Positions 17,654-19,604 of a stretch of DNA of 19,604 nt are shown here, piece after piece. The stretch comes from Stephanodiscus triporus. Taxonomy: Eukaryota; Bacillariophyta; Thalassiosirophyceae; Thalassiosirales; Thalassiosiraceae. Made by a program: the position numbers and the translations under genes. A model generated the notes under the pieces. That model saw only the letters and a program-made list of their open reading frames with translations. It searched no databases and was not told the origin of the DNA. Numbering within the stretch: the stretch's first letter is position 1; every line of letters starts with the position of its first letter. The stretch lies in contig JALLAZ010000261.1 of assembly GCA_036939755.1 (NCBI GenBank), positions 1 to 19,604 on the forward strand, in the 5' to 3' direction.

Positions 17654-19210
17654 TTATCGTCCGAAATTACCAAAATCAGCAAACGCCTGGTGGTTCGAAT
17701 GTGCCCCCCCCCGCTGCTGCTGCTGTGGAGAAGAATGCTCCTGCTGCAGTTGCTTTGCCTGACCCATCATGTGCGACTGTTGCCCATAATTGTTCCCTCC
17801 TTGCATCATCCCTTCCCCTCCTTGCATCATGCGGCTTTGCTGCATCATGTTCATGTTATTTCCGCCCATGACACCCATGTTCTGACCTCCCATAAATCCC
17901 ATGTTTATATTACCGCCCAAATTATTCATGCAATGCTGCCCCATCATGCTCTGCATTTGCATCATTTGGACGTTGTTAATCATGCCCATTTGTTGCTGAG
18001 GGTTCATGCCATTAATCATGCCCATATGTTGCTGAGGGATCATGCCGTTCATCATGGCCATTTGCTGCTGAGGGATCATGCCGTTCATCATGGCCATTTG
18101 CTGCGGGTGCATGCCATTCATCATGGCCATATTGGCACCATTCACTCCACTTACGGGAAACATATTCTGTGGCATTGGATTGTGTTGTGCTGATGGAGTG
18201 TTGAACATGGACATAATGTCATCAGTCGTCATTTTTTTTTGTTCTGTCGGCTGCTGCTGTTGACCAGGCTGCTGTTCCGAATGGACATTGTTCTCTACCG
18301 TCATGTTGGCGAAAAGATCCAATTCTGGTTCACTGTGAGACGCCTGAGGCACTGGAGGCGCAGCAGTCGGGCCAGAACCAGGGGCAGAATTCGTCACACC
18401 GAAAGGAGATGCCGTCACCGCTGACGCCTGAACTGCAGATGTAGCCTCGGTGGAGGTGAAGTCCCCAAAATCGAGCAGATCAGCCACGCGAGCGGGAGCT
18501 GAGGGAGTCTTGACGGCCCTAATATTACTGCGGGTGGCAGTCCCCCCTTCACCACCAGACGGATGGTTCCTAGCCGCCCGTTCCTCCACGCGCTTCCTTG
18601 CCGCATCCGACGGTGCCCTGCTGTTTGCCAAACGCTGCTGCACGCCACTCACCACCTCATTCTGCTCCCGCTCACTTTCCACTGTTGCAAAGGCGTTGGG
18701 ATCGTAGAATTTTCGGCGCTCGTATTTATCGCGGACGAATCGCTCACGAACCTGCCCGCTAGCAGATTGGGTCGGCTTGGCGACGTTGAGAAAAGCCTCG
18801 AAGATGGCATTTACTTTTGCGTTGCCTCCATTTTCCATGAAAAGGACTTCCTTTTCTGTCCCTGAGATTTTATCATTGGGAGGGCACGAACGAATGGGTC
18901 AGTCGACGTATACGGGAAATGTACATCGAAAAGCACCCAGATGCAAAATTATTAGTTTTTGCACCGGAAACTCACACTGATCCAAATTCACACTCCGAAC
19001 AAAAGATATATGCACGCCCAACCGACGATGACTTCCGCTGCATTCCAAACAAACAAAGGCACCCATGGAGAGAGTTCCGGGCGGAGAACCGGGGGGCGGT
19101 TTGATGAGGGATGCCCATCGCGGTTGACGTTCCGGACAGTCGCTGCAGACTTGATTTTCGGGGCGGAGCATCAAGACCTTGAGGCGCCTTCTGAAATCAG
19201 CTTGCGACAT
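17654..19210 (-). CDS. ArfGAP-domain protein (SMAP/AGD5-like) with Met/Gln-rich tail
   Basis: ArfGAPs stimulate GTP hydrolysis on Arf GTPases and so control coat assembly and vesicle traffic at the Golgi and endosomes. Two exons (19210-18976 and 18861-17654, intron 114 nt, GTGAGT donor, CTCAG acceptor) join in frame to about 480 residues. The zinc finger has Cys22, Cys25, Cys54 and Cys57, followed by SGSHRRLGVHISFVRSVNLD with the expected arginine finger (Arg62). The intron splits the Trp codon of the conserved NLDQW, and exon 2 continues TEKEVLFMENGGNAKVN. The gap between Cys pairs is 28 residues against the usual 16, because of a Pro-rich insert. The C-terminal half is disordered. It contains DLLDFGDF, which resembles a clathrin- or adaptor-binding acidic motif, then Met/Gln/Asn-rich repeats, and ends ADFGNFGR. 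The subfamily call is tentative. Confidence 0.93.
17969..18130 (-). repeat. 36-bp tandem repeats encoding MAMMNGM-x-PQQ
   Basis: Within the ArfGAP tail, units beginning with CATGCC at 18005, 18041, 18077 and 18110 repeat at 36, 36 and 33 bp, with a more diverged copy to the left. On the minus strand each encodes M-[AG]-M-[MI]-N-G-M-[IHN]-P-Q-Q. All unit lengths are multiples of three, so frame is kept. Confidence 0.85.
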
Positions 19211-19604
19211 TATTTATTACTATCACTTGCTTTCCTTATTTGCCTTCCCCGCTTAATAATTGCTGGTATTTCTTCTGGCTCTTAAAATGAACGGGAGGGG
19301 GGCTATGGCAATCCAGAAGGAGCACCTGGTCATTGCATTGCCCGTTGGTTGCTTATATCGTGTAGAGTACTCACTCTACACTCTACTGAGTAGAGAGCGC
19401 ATAGGAATAAATAATACACTATGATGTCTGTCCTTAGTCCGGGAGCTTCCCGAGCTTGAACCCCCTGCCTGGCCTTCCTCACTCAAACTCAACCTCACCT
19501 GTTCGCGGGGGGGTCTAGTAACACAAAAAAAAACCGGCACCATGTAAGAGCAAATATAATGTTAAATCGATCAGACTAGTATAGACCGCCCCATTAGAGT
19601 GCAC
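19211..19604. promoter_or_regulatory. Upstream region of the ArfGAP gene
   Basis: The last 394 bp hold no gene that I can support. The part next to 19210 is presumably the ArfGAP leader and promoter. It contains a nest of inverted repeats (19362-19395), a G7 run (19507-19513) and an A9 run (19525-19533). Confidence 0.5.
19362..19395. repeat. Two adjacent 7-bp stem inverted repeats of GTAGAG/CTCTAC
   Basis: GTAGAGT-ACTC-ACTCTAC (19362-19379) and CTCTACT-G-AGTAGAG (19381-19395) are perfect stems built from the same hexamer in alternating orientation. They sit about 150-185 bp upstream of the ArfGAP start codon and could be a clustered regulator site or a cruciform. Function is not known. Confidence 0.6.

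Noticed and set aside
17685..17705. GGTTCGAAT resembling a tRNA T-loop
   Set aside because: It lies inside the ArfGAP coding region and no acceptor, D or anticodon stems surround it.
17690..18193. 167-codon plus-strand frame rich in Leu and His
   Set aside because: It is the antisense shadow of the Met/Gln repeats of the ArfGAP tail.

Overview
The window looks like compact nuclear DNA from a unicellular eukaryotic alga, most likely a diatom or related ochrophyte. The evidence is short GT-AG introns (67-114 nt, plus one of 324 nt), tightly packed genes on alternating strands with little non-coding DNA, and a divergent kinase-like protein with D-V-Q-x-x-Q-F and D-F-N motifs of a kind I associate with stramenopiles. 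No rRNA, tRNA, CRISPR array or transposon was seen. The taxonomic call is an inference, not a match.

Layout, left to right. (1) Bases 1-54 are the first 18 codons of a minus-strand gene for V-ATPase subunit c, running off the left edge. (2) After 1.25 kb of non-coding DNA, a complete plus-strand V-ATPase subunit c gene (1309-1821) begins with the same 54 bases, so two copies stand head to head. (3) An unrecognised minus-strand gene (2192-4239, one inferred intron) carries four degenerate copies of a nine-residue motif. (4) It shares a 173-bp divergent promoter with a plus-strand gene for a membrane-anchored UBX protein (4413-5894). (5) A six-exon plus-strand gene (6617-13772, about 2241 residues) encodes a chromatin protein with an ELM2-like segment broken by an RGG-rich insert, a very long array of PLU-1-type helical repeats, two PHD fingers and no JmjC domain. 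(6) A three-exon minus-strand gene (14052-16515) encodes a transmembrane divergent protein kinase. (7) Across a 216-bp divergent promoter lies a plus-strand SELENOF (Sep15)-like ER protein (16732-17385) whose Cys-x-Sec redox site is replaced by Asn-Glu-His. (8) A two-exon minus-strand ArfGAP gene (17654-19210) has a Met/Gln/Asn-rich tail. The last 394 bp are non-coding and hold a nest of inverted repeats.

The genes do not form an operon or a single pathway. Several act in endomembranes (V-ATPase, UBX/Cdc48, SELENOF-like, ArfGAP, membrane kinase), but their adjacency is probably chance. The features most worth following up are the JmjC-less ELM2/PLU-1/PHD protein, the SELENOF-like protein without redox residues, the head-to-head V-ATPase c pair, and the new repeat motif in the unrecognised gene.
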